A stretch of 64,000 nt of DNA from Coffea arabica (taxonomy: Eukaryota > Streptophyta > Magnoliopsida > Gentianales > Rubiaceae). The stretch is taken from contig NC_092323.1 of NCBI RefSeq assembly GCF_036785885.1, forward strand, positions 9,680,501 to 9,744,500, given 5' to 3'. Shown here piece by piece: positions 34,975-48,000 of this stretch; position 1 is the stretch's first letter; every line of letters begins with the position of its first letter. A program made the position numbers and the translations under genes. The notes beneath the pieces were generated by a model. It did no database searches and was not told where the DNA came from. It saw only the letters and a list, made by a program, of their open reading frames with translations.

Positions 34975-37868
34975 TTAAAGTGGCAAAAGTAAGACAGGGC
35001 ATGGGATGAACTCGGCCAGCAGGTTTGCGTCCACATGCTTGGAATGGATGGCCTCCATGCTCATAACAACTAAATCCAAATTCATATCATCAGCAACCTC
35101 ACCGATTATGGCTGTTGGCTGCTTCCCTTCCCCAAGTCGCTCTAGCAACTTGAATTCCTGGAATCCACCTAAGATATTCATGAAACATGAGAAATCAACA
35201 AAGAGCTGTCACTTTGATACAAATAGCCAGTTATTTAGACGGACGACAAATCACTGATGGTTAATGTTCAGCCAAAAATAGGGCAATGACTATAAAGTAA
35301 TCAAAGTTGATCATAAACCTTTATGCCTTTTATGTTTGCCAGCATTGGAAGTAGATACTTTGTACAATGCTTCTGTTCTTACAAACTTGGAAGGAAAAGG
35401 AAAAATCTCAGGTTTCTTATACAAGGTGAATTAAACTAGCCATTCTTGAAAAGATTTATCAGCTTTTGGTATATACAAGTCTTTGAAAAAGCTTTGCAGG
35501 ACAAGCACTAGAAGGTGGGAGATATGTAGAGAATAATATTATGAATGCCATCTTAGTTCCTGATGCCTCCAACTAGTGATGATTAGCACAGTTGACATGC
35601 GGACATGTGTTCACTACATTTCTTACAAGGAGTTATCTGCATGTGCAACTTGGAGGACTAATGCCTTTTCAACTTCAGAGCAACTATTTTTTGTTAAATT
35701 GAAACAAAGCCAACATACCTTCAGATAAATGCCAACGGATGCTAGACAGCTGTGTTTCATGCTCTGGATATGATTCCTTCACCTTTTCATCAATTACTAC
35801 AAAGAACAAATAGTTGTACGTTATTTGTAATGTTTTAACAAAAAGGACCGTAGGACTATAAGTGATCTGAAAATGTTGGTATCCAACAATAGTTAATTTG
35901 TACCGAAAGGAGGTCTCAATAACCATACCTACAACTGTTATTTCAGCCCCATACTTCTTTGCTAAAGTGGCAGTAGTAGCTGCAGCCTATATATACCAAG
36001 AAAAAGACTAAGCTCGGTAAGCTAACAGCTGGATTCAATACAGTCATGTGAGTAGAAAAATATTGATGCAAGCCGTATTTTGGTGAGTAATCCCACCAGA
36101 TTTTACAAAACTATAGAGCACAGACAATGAGCAAATAAGTGATTGAGATTGATACCAAAATGTCAAAGTGCAAACTAACATTCCTAAGTTAACTGAAAAC
36201 TTCAGTACATCTTTTAAAAAGCATATCTGAAACATCCATCAGTTCTGCACAATTTGGTGAATAGAAACTATTGAAGTTGAAACTGATATCACACACAAGA
36301 AATCACCATTCAATGAATTGAAAAGGGAAAAAGAAAGAAGGCTTCCAACGTAGTTCAGTGGTTAGTAGACAGCTAAGCAAAAGAATACAATTCAATCACT
36401 GAGATAGACTGGTATTGTAATATTCATGCCAAAAGAAAGTGAAAGGATGAGGGGGTGGGGGTTGGAAGTAAACCTGTCTTGTACCCTCAGACAGGTAAGG
36501 ATTCCGATCTGTAATTGGAAGAAGCAGATGCTTGAATTGACTGAAGGAGTCAACAGCCGGGACTTCAGCTTTTACTGCCTTTACTTTCACTGAAAAATTG
36601 AGGGCATATCTTAACCAAAAAAAAAAAATCATGTATGATCTAATTGGCTCCAGTATTTTTTAATACTGCATGAGAGACAAAAATAGGAAATTTCTGTCAT
36701 TTGACAGTCCCAAATGAAACAATGCAAAGATTGCTCTTTTCGAACTTTTTGCCATGGTTTCCAGCTCTATTGAGAGTCACATTTTGAAGTTTTCCAAACG
36801 GAAATCTCCAAAGAGGCGAAAATTAGAAAGAGGAAAGACAGCAACTATTTTCAATCCAGCTTTTTCCACATAGTGGTAAACTAAGAATCACAAAAAAGCA
36901 ATAAGTCTAAACCAGGAACAGACTTTCTGTAAGCATTGTTGAAGGTTTGCTGAACACTGGTGGCCTTAGATCAATACACGGAAGCTCTTTACGACTATAT
37001 GGAGTTTAGGACCATCCATACGATGCAGAAGAACTTTACCCATCAAGAATTGTCCTTTCATCGCATTATTTATTTATTACTACTAGCAAAATTGTCAAAA
37101 ATGACAGATCAATCTGCTCAACTACTTGGAAAAAATAAAGGAAATAAAGATTAAAAAAGAAAACGGCATTTAAAAGCTCCAAACACGGTCAACTATCATA
37201 TCTTAACAAGGACATCCAAATATCAGCATGCATGATGCAGCCACATATAGGTAAAAAGAGTAACGATTCAATTTGAAGCTCATGAGAAAAATGCATCTAA
37301 ATTCTTGCTAACCATTCCCAATTTAACACACGAAGGCTATTGCCTTTTGGCAATCAGAAAGTAAGAATCATTGTGGACAGGGAATATTCAGATTTATCAT
37401 AAAATTTGAATACCTGATGGAGATTGAGCAAGCTAGTAATTTAGCTTGGGGCCTTTCCCTTAATATGCAAATAATCAATCGAACAATAAGATAAACAAAT
37501 AGAAGGAATTGGGTCCTGCCCTCATACAGTAAACAAAATAAAGTAACCATTCAAATTAGCAGTCACGGAATTGAAAATAACATAAATCAAGAGAGTCCCA
37601 AGAAGTCAAAGCTAATTGCAACCAAAAATAAAAATTTTAAACAAAAAAAAGAGGGGACGGGTGGTTCACCTTTATGTCCAAATTTGCGAAATTTGGAGAA
37701 AAAGGAGAGCTTGGTAACTTTATAATTGGGGTGGAAAGAAGAGAAGGGAAGGGAAAGAAGAGAATTGGAAATGGAGGGCAATGGAGGAGGAGTTAGAATT
37801 GACTTTCTCAAGTTGGGATGCGAAGCTTCAACTGGAGCTGCTGCCATCAAGTAGTGAGCAAAAGCCAT
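34975..37868 (-). CDS. Plastid-targeted universal stress protein-like protein
   Basis: Five exons on the minus strand: 37670-37868, 36474-36589, 35929-35986, 35719-35796 and 34975-35168. GT-AG junctions keep one frame of 214 residues. Residues 1-60 are rich in Ser, Pro and basic residues with no acidic cluster, like a chloroplast transit peptide. The rest follows the USP/alpha-hydrolase fold: FKHLLLPITD (strand 1), AAATTATLAKKYGAEITVV (helix 1, strand 2), FKLLERLGEGKQPTAIIGEV, then DLVVMSMEA and CPVLLLPL at the C terminus. The region where ATP-binding members have G-x2-G-x9-G-S/T reads MEAIHSKHVDANLLAEF, without those glycines, so it probably does not bind ATP in the standard way. The exact orthologue and function are unknown. 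Confidence 0.82.
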
Positions 37869-38318
37869 CGAATAAAATAAATGGACTACTCACGCTTGAT
37901 TCTTGACTCAAATCAATATTCAATACCCCTTGTTTCTCTTTCTCTTTTCTCTACTGACAAGTGTTCCGTAGTTATAAGGTATGCTGCTGCTGTGGGAGGA
38001 GAATTGGTTTGATGAGCAGGCTGGATGGGTTCCAGAAACAGCAGAGATGGTGGATGACGCAGCTAAACAGCCAAAACTAGTAGTATAGTATAATAAGCAT
38101 AAAGGAAGTAACTAGACGTGGCTGCTTAGTGCATTTGGGGAACCGTAAGCGGCGGAATGGGACGAGCTTTCTATTATCAGCGTCATCATTACCGAGACGA
38201 ATCTGACGGACGATGCCCCATAATGCTTTGTTTGGTGTCCTTTTCCTTCTAAGGGTCCAACGCTGGTTTGTCGCACAGGCGTCAAATCAACTCATTTATG
38301 CACCATTCAAGGACCTAT

Positions 38319-38532
38319 CTGTTTGGCACTTGAATTTTTTACCAAGTTTATCTGGTACAAGTTTTTTTAAAAATTTTAATTACAGTAATTTTTAAAAAAA
38401 TTTCAAAAATTTTAAATTATATACTTCAAAATATTTAAAAAATTACAAACTTTAAAAAATTTTTAAAAAATTTTTACAATAAATTATAATAAAATTTTAG
38501 ATAAACATCTAAAAAACTCACTTGTCAAATGG
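38319..38532. mobile_element. MITE with TTTGGCACTTG ends
   Basis: The left end GTTTGGCACTTGAATTTTTT and the complement of the right end, CATTTGACAAGTGAGTTTTT, are related inverted repeats. Both are followed inward by a GTTTATCTG/A-like block. The interior is almost entirely A+T. The boundaries are approximate. Confidence 0.6.
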
Positions 38533-38697
38533 GGCCAATGTAAGTTTAAGCCCAAAGGAATAGTTCATACTTCAGAAAACTTGGACTATTAACTATTGAG
38601 TAGGCCCAAAATCATGACAGGTGATATTTACTTTACATTCGAAATCTTCATCCTTGCATTGACAATGTAGAAAGTGTGAATCTATGCTACTATTATG

Positions 38698-38875
38698 GGT
38701 TTGTTTGGATAGGATATTATTTGAAATATTATTTGGAATAATTACTGTAGCATTTTTTGTGATATGATGTATATGAGATAAAAAGGTAATTGAGAAGATA
38801 AAAAACTATATTGGAAATTGTAATGGTAATGTCAGCAAATATATTTGTCCAAATAATCTACTGTCCAAACAAACC
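38698..38875. mobile_element. MITE with GGTTTGTTTGGA ends
   Basis: The left end GGTTTGTTTGGATAGG and the complement of the right end GGTTTGTTTGGACAGT match in 14 of 16 positions. ATG flanks both sides, fitting a 3-bp duplication. The element is 178 bp, AT-rich and non-coding. Confidence 0.75.
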
Positions 38876-38943
38876 ATGGTTAATACATTTTTGCCACGCA
38901 ATTGTCTATAAATGTAGTGTTACTAATTCCAAACTAGTATAAA

Positions 38944-38998
38944 TTTTTGTAAGAATGATAGGGGTGAAAATTTTGTAAGAATGATAGGGGTGTAAATT
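38944..38998. repeat. Two-unit direct repeat
   Basis: The block TTTTGTAAGAATGATAGGGG followed by TG and A-rich sequence occurs twice in a row with a single-base difference. No function is apparent. Confidence 0.7.
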
Positions 38999-39976
38999 TG
39001 AAATTGACTTGTTTACTTTTCAAGTTGAGTTTGAATAAGTTTTATGAAATTGAATTCAAGTTGAACTTGAGTAATTTGAACTTTTTACATGTAAATTTCA
39101 CTTATATATTAATCAAACCGATTTTGAAAGTTTATCAAATTTAAATTATTGTTCAAGTTTGATCTGATTAGCTGATGAATCAAATTCGAATGAATTTTTA
39201 CTGAACCAAAATGGGTACGAGTATCAAGTATTCTGGTTGTCTTTCAACTTGGAGGGAAGAGCTTGTGATAGAAATTAAGAATACTTGCTTTTTCATGCCT
39301 TCTTTTATCCAAGCATTTGTATTGGCAAATGATATTGCCAAAGCCAACGTTTTAAATCCATAACAAGTTTTTTTTAAATGACAAAACCACCTCTTTTAAT
39401 TCCAAATTACAATCGGAGTATGAAGTGGCATTAATGCAGTCCCTCACTTAAAATTAGTATGGATGGAGAAATGTCCATAGAGATTAGAAGGAAATGATAA
39501 AAATTTTATCTTTCTTAGGAGTTTATGGAAATAAAAGGTACAAAAAAGTAGGAATGATGTTTGAAAGAAATGGAATGATGAAATAGTTTTTTCATTAACT
39601 TTTGAAAAAAAAAGGAGAATAGTTAGAAAGTTAATTAAGACATCACAAATTTTCCGTCTATTATTCCCCTCATTTCTGAAAGTTTGAAACTATTTCATCT
39701 TTCGATTTGTTTCCAAAATAATCTCAAATCGAGTAAGAGAAATTCATCCAATGCTCCTCTCTTTAGTTAACATGCAGTATAACTCAAGTTTATTGTTCAT
39801 TCCATATCTCCCTTCTTTTCTATTTTCTCTCTTCCAAACAAAGCCTCAAAGTGAGGGTATTTAGGTAACTTTGCTCCACGACGTCGTTTCCTTCAAAAAT
39901 CAACCGGCGAAATTCTTAAGCTCACGCGACGTCATGCAATTCGTCCAGGAGCGGGCGCAGACGGCGGAGCTGTCAT

Positions 39977-41401
39977 ATGGAACCTAACCAAGACGACGAC
40001 GACGCCGGCGTCGACGAGTCATCTCCCCAAGAAGAAATGATCACAACTTCAACGCACCATTTCGGCGACGGAGATGATGCCTTCTCAGTCACTATCATTG
40101 AGGCATGTCCCTTTATCCAACTTCTCTTCTACTTCTGAATTAACTCCAAAAGAAAAAAAAAGTTGAAGATTTTTGTATTGTTTTTATATTTGCTCAATTT
40201 AGAGTATGAAAGAAGAGTACGGGTTATTCGTGTGGCCATGTAGTATTATTTTAGCTGAATACGTTTGGCAACAAAGATCCCGCTTTTCCGGGGCTAATGT
40301 AATCGAGGTAATTATCTAAACAAGAGTTCCAAGATTCTCCTATAAATCCTATTCAATCATGGGTTATGGTTCTTGATCTTAACTAGTGCTAGTTATATTT
40401 GACAGCTTGGTGCGGGGACTTCTTTGCCCGGTATAGTTGCTGCTAAAGTTGGCGCTGACGTCACACTCACAGATGATTCGAATAGACCTGAAGTATGCTG
40501 TTTTACACATTTATTTTTTAGAAGTTTGGCTTACAGTTTAGAGTCATTTCTGTGTCTTGTAGTTTTGTTACATCCCTAGTTGCTTCAGTTTTGTTCTTGA
40601 CATGTGCAGGTGCTGGATAATATGAGGAGAGAATGTGAGCTGAATAATGTGACATGCAAAGTATGGAATGGTTCTTTATTTGATAATAGTAGATTTTAGC
40701 TTGCTAGCTTATATGATGCATCTTCAGTTCTTCGCAGATAAATGATGCATTGCATACTTAGTTTCTATATTCTAGACCATAATCTGAAGCAGCGTTTGAC
40801 TAGAGCCCAATAAACTTATAATTGGTCATATTTATATGTATTGCAAGGTGCTGGGACTTACATGGGGTGTTTGGGATGAACCGATATTCACCCTGTGCCC
40901 AAATATTATCCTTGGAGCTGATGTCCTATATGAAACAAGTGGTAGGCTTGTCCCTATTTTTCTCTTCCCAATTTGGTGACTTTTTTGGTTTTGTTTCACA
41001 TATCAATTAACTGGAAAGATATTTTTACCACGCATGCACTTTGAAGCATTTGATGATCTTTTTGCTGCTGTGGCATATCTGCTCCAGAATTCTCCCTCTT
41101 CAGTTTTTATAACAGCTTACCACAACAGAAGGTGATTATGGATTTTCAATTCCTGATCTTTTCTTGGCTCAGGGACATTTGGTACTGCACTTGGGTGTAT
41201 CACAGGTTTATGTTAATTTTTTATTTCTCTTTTACTGTAAACAGTGGGCATCACCTGATTGAGTTCTTGATGGTTAAATGGGGATTGAAGTGCATGAAGC
41301 TTCTAGATGGGTTTTCATTCATGCCAGCTGACAAGGCATCTGGATTAAGTGGGAATATACAGTTGGTAGAGATAATTTTGGATAATGACAAACTAAGTTA
41401 G
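39977..41401 (+). CDS. METTL23-like protein methyltransferase
   Basis: Seven exons: 39977-40102, 40203-40307, 40406-40492, 40610-40660, 40848-40941, 41047-41131 and 41245-41401, giving 234 residues. It is a class I Rossmann methyltransferase of the METTL21/23 group, which transfers methyl from S-adenosylmethionine to protein side chains. SAM-binding motif I is VIELGAGTSLPG (75-86), with the acidic strand-2 end LTDDS (99-103). GLTWG (126-130) and NIILGADVLYE (142-152) match METTL23. FVWPCSIILAEYVW (50-63) is the usual preceding helix. Exon 1 is followed by GC, not GT (GAG then GCATGT), so intron 1 is a GC-AG intron. Using the GT two bases later would give a TAG at the junction. The later introns are GT-AG. 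Convergent with the peroxidase gene downstream. Substrate not inferable. Confidence 0.88.
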
Positions 41402-42053
41402 CAAATGGTCGTGATGCTTATTGAGAAAAATGGTAAGATGCAATATATTTTTTTTCTTTGTTCTTTTTCTCTCCCTCTCTCTTTTTTTTTTTGCCTTCTT
41501 GAATGACTGTTAAAATACATGGGGTGTTGGGGATGACATTAACATGTTACACTATCTGTTCCCCCTTGGGTTTTATTTATTGTATCACTTCTGGAATTAA
41601 AGCTTATTATCTTCTGTTCAGAAGTGTGCAAAAAGGTTAACTTCCTAAAACTGGATTAAGTCAATTTGTACTGAGATCTGATCAATCAATTTGGATGTCC
41701 ATTTATGAGCTACCCGTGGGCAAATAATTATATGTCAAGACCTCCAATTCTGCTTTCAAGTAAAATCAGTGGTTAAATTTTCATGAAGGCTTTCCATTTA
41801 TCTCTTTCCCCCCTAACATCAAGTTTTGTATTGAGCCCCAAAAATTCTGCATAACAGAGTATCCAAACAGGACTGCTATTTGCTGGATAGGAAATAGACT
41901 GCTTTAACATTTACATCTGTAAATATTATATGCATTGTTCTGTGGAGTATTGAATTTCGGGGTTCATATAATCTTAAAAATCAACAAGCTTGATAGCTCT
42001 GGTTTTCTTCCGATCACTTTAGATGATGGAAGTGCTTAGTTGAGAAAGATAGT

Positions 42054-43534
42054 TTAGTTTACCACCCTACAGTCCTTTCTAATTTCTTGACCACCTGTGA
42101 TGCTGCTCATCTTGATCATGGAACTTGAAAAGGCCTCATAGAAAGTTTCTTTTGAGGTCGCAAACTTTGAAACCAAGTCTTTCGTCTTTGGAGAAGTGAG
42201 TAAAGCCTGATCTGAAGAGAAGAGGCTCTTCCCTTGTAGAATCAACTTGTAGTATGTGTTGTCAAAAGTAGTTGACGATGGATCCATTGAGGTGCCTCCA
42301 TTTTTTGTGCCACTCTTGTTTGGACAAATGCTTTTCAAACTTGCTGCAAAGGATGGGTGTAGTGTAGGATCAATGTCATGGGTGGCGTTGAAATTGTGGA
42401 TTCTGTTCTGGAATGATGAGCAATGGGAAAAACCTATTGTGTGGCCACCTGCAAAGTGTGGAAGGAATAATTTTTTTAGTTTGTGAAGGTGGAAAGAAAT
42501 GATGTGCAAGACAGTTTGGAACTTGGTTCTATAACCTGAGAGAGCAACAAGGTCTTCCATGGACAGACCTCTCTGAGAGAAGCTTTGTTGGAGTTGTGAT
42601 ATATTGAAGAGTGGAGCTGGCATTTGTGTTGTTTCGCTAGCCTTAGATATCCTCCCATCTTTTCTTCCTTTGGGTACATCCCAATACGGCCCACCAGACT
42701 GTTGTATTAAACACAGTTTAACAACTATATTTTTGACTGAAATTGACCGTCAACTATGTTACATCAAATGTGTATTGGACGACATCAGTTCTGAATCCTA
42801 AACCACCATCCTGCTCTTTCTAAGGCCAATCAGCGCTTCAAAACTCTCTTATACTTTACCTTCATATGATTCTGGCCTCTATGTGGTGTTACATATTTTT
42901 GTTTCGCTTTCAGTGGGTCAAGATAGATTGATCACGTCTTATTAAAGGTGCAATATTTCATTGTAGTATCGGCAGAAGATGCATCTCTTGCAATATTTCG
43001 TATTTATTCTATACAATATTTATGGTTTACTTACCAGAACAACTGCATCTCTTGCAGCTGAAGCCAAGATATCAGCACAAGACACTACACCAGGGCAAAG
43101 AGCTTCCACTGCCTTCTTTGCATTGTCAATGACATAGAACGCATGCAAAGATTTATTAGGGGGTCCGTCCTTCTCAGCGCTGTTCTTCCCTTTGGAGTTC
43201 AACAGCACAGAAGCATCACAACCCTTCCGAACAAGCAAGTCATACAAATAAATATGAAAGTGTTAACTAGCGACAAAGAGTCGAGTTATGTGAGACAATT
43301 CAAGCCAAATGTTAACTAGGTCATACATACCCTGATAAAACAATCATGAAAATGCATCCTCAGTAGTGCTGCAGGCACCGTGTTGTCTTTCTTTGCAGCA
43401 TCCTTTACAACCTCTGTTACAATGCTTTCGGCATTGGGGCATGTCTTTTCATAGTAATTCAAACTGAGCGCATGCCCTTGAGAGCAGACCAAACAGATGA
43501 AGAGGGAGATGGACAATGAAACTAGGCAAGCCAT
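42054..43534 (-). CDS. PER64: Class III peroxidase, peroxidase 64 type
   Basis: Four exons on the minus strand: 43331-43534, 43035-43223, 42536-42698 and 42054-42448, giving 316 residues, the normal length. Residues 1-22 are a signal peptide, and the mature protein starts near [11 protein letters not shown]. The distal haem pocket is R59 and H63 in LRMHFHDCF, and the proximal haem ligand is H188 in [25 protein letters not shown] and the remaining conserved cysteines are present. [24 protein letters not shown] and [14 protein letters not shown] closely follow Arabidopsis PER64, a secreted enzyme needed for the lignin of the Casparian strip. The classical three-intron structure of the family is kept. 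Exon 3 is reconstructed through the splice site TCTGGTGG at 42698. A TATA run (about 43592-43602) lies near 60 bp upstream of the ATG. A second identical copy is at 56105-57585. Confidence 0.93.
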
Positions 43535-43591
43535 AGCACTATACAGATAAGGAGCTCTAGCAGGTATCTGACGCTTTTGTCACTTGTGTTG

Positions 43592-43602
43592 ATATATATA
43601 TA
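43592..43602 (-). promoter_or_regulatory. Probable TATA box of the peroxidase gene
   Basis: An uninterrupted TATATATATA run lies about 60 bp upstream of the peroxidase start codon on the minus strand, a normal distance for a short 5' leader. The same sequence occurs in the second copy at 57643-57653. Confidence 0.55.
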
Positions 43603-43609
43603 GGGAGGA

Positions 43610-45099
43610 AAAAAAAGACAGCATGATTTGGATGTTGAATGGTTGGCTACTACATTGAATTCGGTAGCATAATTGTTGGCGTTTGATGATTAAGAGTGTG
43701 CTCTAAGCATCCTCAGCGCAAGTTTTGGTCTCTAATTCTGTTTTGTCTGTCCACCTTTTAGCCCCTCACTAGCACCGGTAAAACTTTGTTTATTGGAAAC
43801 TCGTTACATCAATGACTAGAAAGCAAAGCAATGGTTAAAATGAATAATAACTAGAAGCACACACTAGTTATTCTCTGGAAAAGTTCCTTCGGATTCTAGT
43901 ACGCCAAGTCAAAAAGGAAAACAGGAAAAAATGATGGAACTTTTTACGTCTAGCCACTCTTGCTGGAGGTGCATTAGCAGGTTAGGGGTGGTTGGAATTG
44001 CTCCATCAATTTGTTACTTGATTCATCATGGATTATCATTACTCTCAAGTTTTAGCTTTTGTTGGTTATATGAATGGAATAACAGATATGAAGAGTTGGG
44101 GGTAGGGCTGCATGAGGTTCGCAGACTGGATTTGGGATGTGACGTGATGTGATGTACTTTGGATTCAACTAATTGGGGTTGAGATGTCAATTTACCAATT
44201 TATTAAGTACATGACAAGTTTAATTAAATTAGTCACATGCTTGTCTACTCATAAGTTTTTGATAATCATGTGAACGATTTTTCCATTACCTAAACAGCAC
44301 CACCATCGTCGGATCAAGGGTTCTTGTTTAGTTACATCTTGAAGGTACATTTACTTTTATCAACTACATATACCTGTTGTGCATAGTGCATACTACTACT
44401 ACTACGTTGTCGTGAGATTTTGGTCCCCAGACGTATTTGGTTTGAATTTGATTTTTATTTTTATTTTTTTGCATACGTGACTTGTAATTAAAAGGTATTA
44501 ATATATACACTGTCAGTGTAAACAAAATTAAGTTACTTATCAAAGTATAAAATTCAAGACATTTCATGTAGATTGTTCGTGTTAGTTTTAATTAATTAAA
44601 TTAATGGATCAAGAAAAATGTTGTTAGCTACTTTTTTCTTTTTAAGTTAAATTACATTGACGTAAAATCCGGGATTACATGACATTGACGAAATCATTTT
44701 ATACCTCATTAAACAATTTAATATGCCAGGAGATTTCAAAATGAACACACAACACTTTGGGTGTTTTTGGGCCTTTGTTTAGGCTGCTACTACGAGTTAA
44801 CAGTTTCTTTTCCCGGCAGTCATTTCTTTGGGCTCAGGAGCCCAACAATTAGGTTCCTATTTTCCGCAACCCGAAATATGGTTCCAAAGTCCAAACCGCA
44901 TCCGCCCCAAGTCCGGAACCCGATCCAGATTCGCCGTTGCCTCTAGTTCTCCTGCTAGAATCCTGGGATGTAGGGTTTTGTTAGCTGGATGGAGCAGAGC
45001 TAAAAAGTAAAAACAAGACCGCCGATTGACATAGACCTCCGACGAATTCTGCTGGGTTTTGCTGAAATTTCTCCGGCGACGGAAAAAGAGCGCATTTCC
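43610..45099. other. Intergenic between peroxidase and ESF1 genes
   Basis: Divergent spacing of 1.5 kb between two genes transcribed away from each other. It holds a short (TAC)n run near 44392-44405 and a small inverted motif TACACTGTCAGTGTA at 44516-44530. I see no gene. The last 100 bases are likely the ESF1 5' UTR. Confidence 0.45.
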
Positions 45100-48000
45100 A
45101 TGGGGTCCAAAGGCAAGAACAAGAAGAATATGACTAAGCCTGACGGTGACGCCACCGCCAACCACCGTAATGATGGAAAAATCATCACCGATGCTCGTTT
45201 CGCATCCTTACACTCGGACCCTAGGTTTAGGGAGCCACCGAAGCATAAAGCCAAGGTTGCGATTGATTCTCGCTTTAACCGCATGTTTACTGACAAGGAT
45301 TTCGCTACCTCAAAAGCTCGCACTGATAAGAGGGGCAAACAGAAGAAGAATGACTCCGCTGCTAACTCTTTGAGGCATTATTATCGCCTCGAAGAGGAGG
45401 AAGAAGGAGCGAAAGAGAGGAGTTTGGGAAAGGAATTGGTGAAGAATGAGGAGAGCGGAGAAAGTGAGAGTGAGGGTGTTGAAAGTGATGAAGAAAGTGA
45501 GAGTGTGAACGTGGAGAAAGGGAGCTTGAAGCTGGAAAATGAGTCCGAAACATCGGATTCTGAGGAGGAGGAAGAAGAAGAAGAGGAAGCTGAGAGTGAT
45601 GACTCGATGAGTACTACTTCGGATTCAGATGAGGCGTACGAAGAGGAAGAAGATACTTTTGGGCTGGTAAAAATGAATAATGCAGGTTGAATTTATATAA
45701 TTTGGGGAACTTTGTTCGAAAATTTTAAATGTTTAACCTTTTATTTGTGCGGAGCAGGAGGAGACTGTTCCGGAAATTGATAAGGAGACGCATAGGCTTG
45801 CGGTTGTCAACATGGATTGGAGTCAAGTCAAGGTTAGTAGTATTGAAGATTCTAAGGTTTGTATTAATATAGGGGAAGAGATTGTGTAAAGAATATCTTG
45901 ATGGTTTGTTATCTTTTTCTTGATCGATACATGTCGTCTGGGAGACTGCATTTTCTATGACTTGAAGGTATTTTAATTGGTGTCTTAGACTCTATAGAAC
46001 CCCAACAAAGAGAGGAAAATGAGCTCATGTTGTATCCTGCATGTAATTGGTGTTGTGTTTTTCGTGGACTTGAGCTTAGAATGTTGATTTTTGCACTGAA
46101 ACTAGATTGTTTCCTGTAGGCAGTTGATTTGTATGTCTCGCTAAGTTCGTTTCTTCCTAGAGGTGGTCAAATTATGTCAGTGGCAGTCTACCCATCTGAG
46201 TTTGGGCTCAAACGAATGGAAGAGGAGGCGATTCATGGTCCTGTTGGGCTATTTGAAGATGACAAAAAGAATAATCAAAATGATGAGGATGAAGATGATG
46301 ATGATGATGAAATTGACAATGAGAAATTGCGTACTTATGAATTAAGTAGGCTAAGGTGACATGTCTGCTCTCCTATATGTGCATATACATACCTTTTATT
46401 GTGTCTGTTTTTCCACCGCTTGAGTTTAATTTCAAAATCTGTTATCTTTACTTTGTAGTTGTGTAGCTTTGGTTTTCAGAATAAAAACCTATGGCATGTG
46501 TTGTTTCTTGTTATCTATTTTCCAAATTTCATCCTGATTCATTTGTAATAGCTTTGCTATGCTTCCTGAATGTTTATATGATAAAACAATCTCTTTCCTG
46601 CCTGGTGGTTAAAAGAGTGATTGCTCTCTCTCTCTCTCTCTCTCTGTGCGCGCGTGTCCACATGCATCTATCTGTATTCGTGTATGCCTTTATGCCTGTG
46701 GGTGTGTGCAAATTCACACATGGAGTATAAGTTTCTCTGGTGTTTCCACTTATATTTCAGGTACTACTATGCTGTGGTGGAATGCGATTCAATTGCTACT
46801 GCAGATTACCTCTATAGGACTTGTGATGGAGTAGAGTTTGAGAGATCATCCACTATGCTTGATTTGAGGTTTGTACCAGATAAAATGGAATTTAAGCATC
46901 AACCACGTGATGTTGCAAAGCATGTAAGTCTTTGTCCTTATTCTTAATGCATAGCTTATACTTGTTCTGCAGCGAAGTGCTCGGCCAATAAGATAGCTCT
47001 TCAAAGAGGTTTCTTGCCCCAGGTCAATTAAACACTGTTATTTAGTTTATTAGATTGAATAATTTGAGATTGCCTTTCCTTTCATTAGGCACCAGCAGAC
47101 TATGAAGGATTGGACTTTCAAACTCGAGCACTTCAGCAAAGTAAGATTCATCTGACATGGGATGATGATGAGCCACAGCGTGCAAAAACCTTGAAGCGAA
47201 AATTTAACGATGATCAGGTACTTTGATTTTCATTTCAACTCAACGATGATCCGGTGTTTATTTTTGCTACTGGTTTGGGAAGCAACATGTGATTATATAC
47301 TGTTTGTGCATCTTTGTGCTTCTTGCTGCAAAACATGCATAGTCAGAGCATGATCCAACGTCTTTAAAGTCATAGTGCTTTGATTAATGGAAGTATTATT
47401 TCTACATAACCGGGTAAGTTTTATACAACTGGCATTGATGCGGTTCTCCTCTTTCAGCTTGCTGAGTTAGAGTTCCAGGAGTTTTTGGCTTCTGATGAGA
47501 GTGATAGTGATGAGAGTGAGAACAATGATGGCATGCAAAATGGATCATTTGTAAAACAGAAGAAGCAGGATATGTACCGTGCTCTTCTCCAGTCAGGGGA
47601 TGGCTCAGATGAAAATGATGAGAAGTACCAGGACATGGAGGTAACGTTCAATACTGGTTTAGAAGATTTAAGTAAACGGATTTTGGAAAAGAAAGACAGA
47701 AAATCAGAGAATGTTTGGGACGCTATCCTTAGAGAGAGACGTGAGAAAAAGAAGGCCAGGAAAAATAGATCGAAAGATTCATCAGAAGATGAGAGCATTG
47801 ATACTGATAATGAACCTGCAGAAGAAACTGATGACTTTTTTCTTGAAGAATGTTCTGGAAAAGAAAGTAAGGTTTCTCAAGGTAGAAATGCGAGAAAAGA
47901 GCAGCAGAATGAAGATGCATCTCGAGAAGCTGAAGCAAGTAGAGCAGAACTTGAATTGTTACTTGCTGACGATAAGGGAGCAGATTCCGGCTTGAAAGGC

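Noticed and set aside
45000-45338. 112-codon open frame antisense to ESF1 exon 1
   Set aside because: A shadow of the ESF1 coding sequence. The sense frame carries clear conserved blocks.
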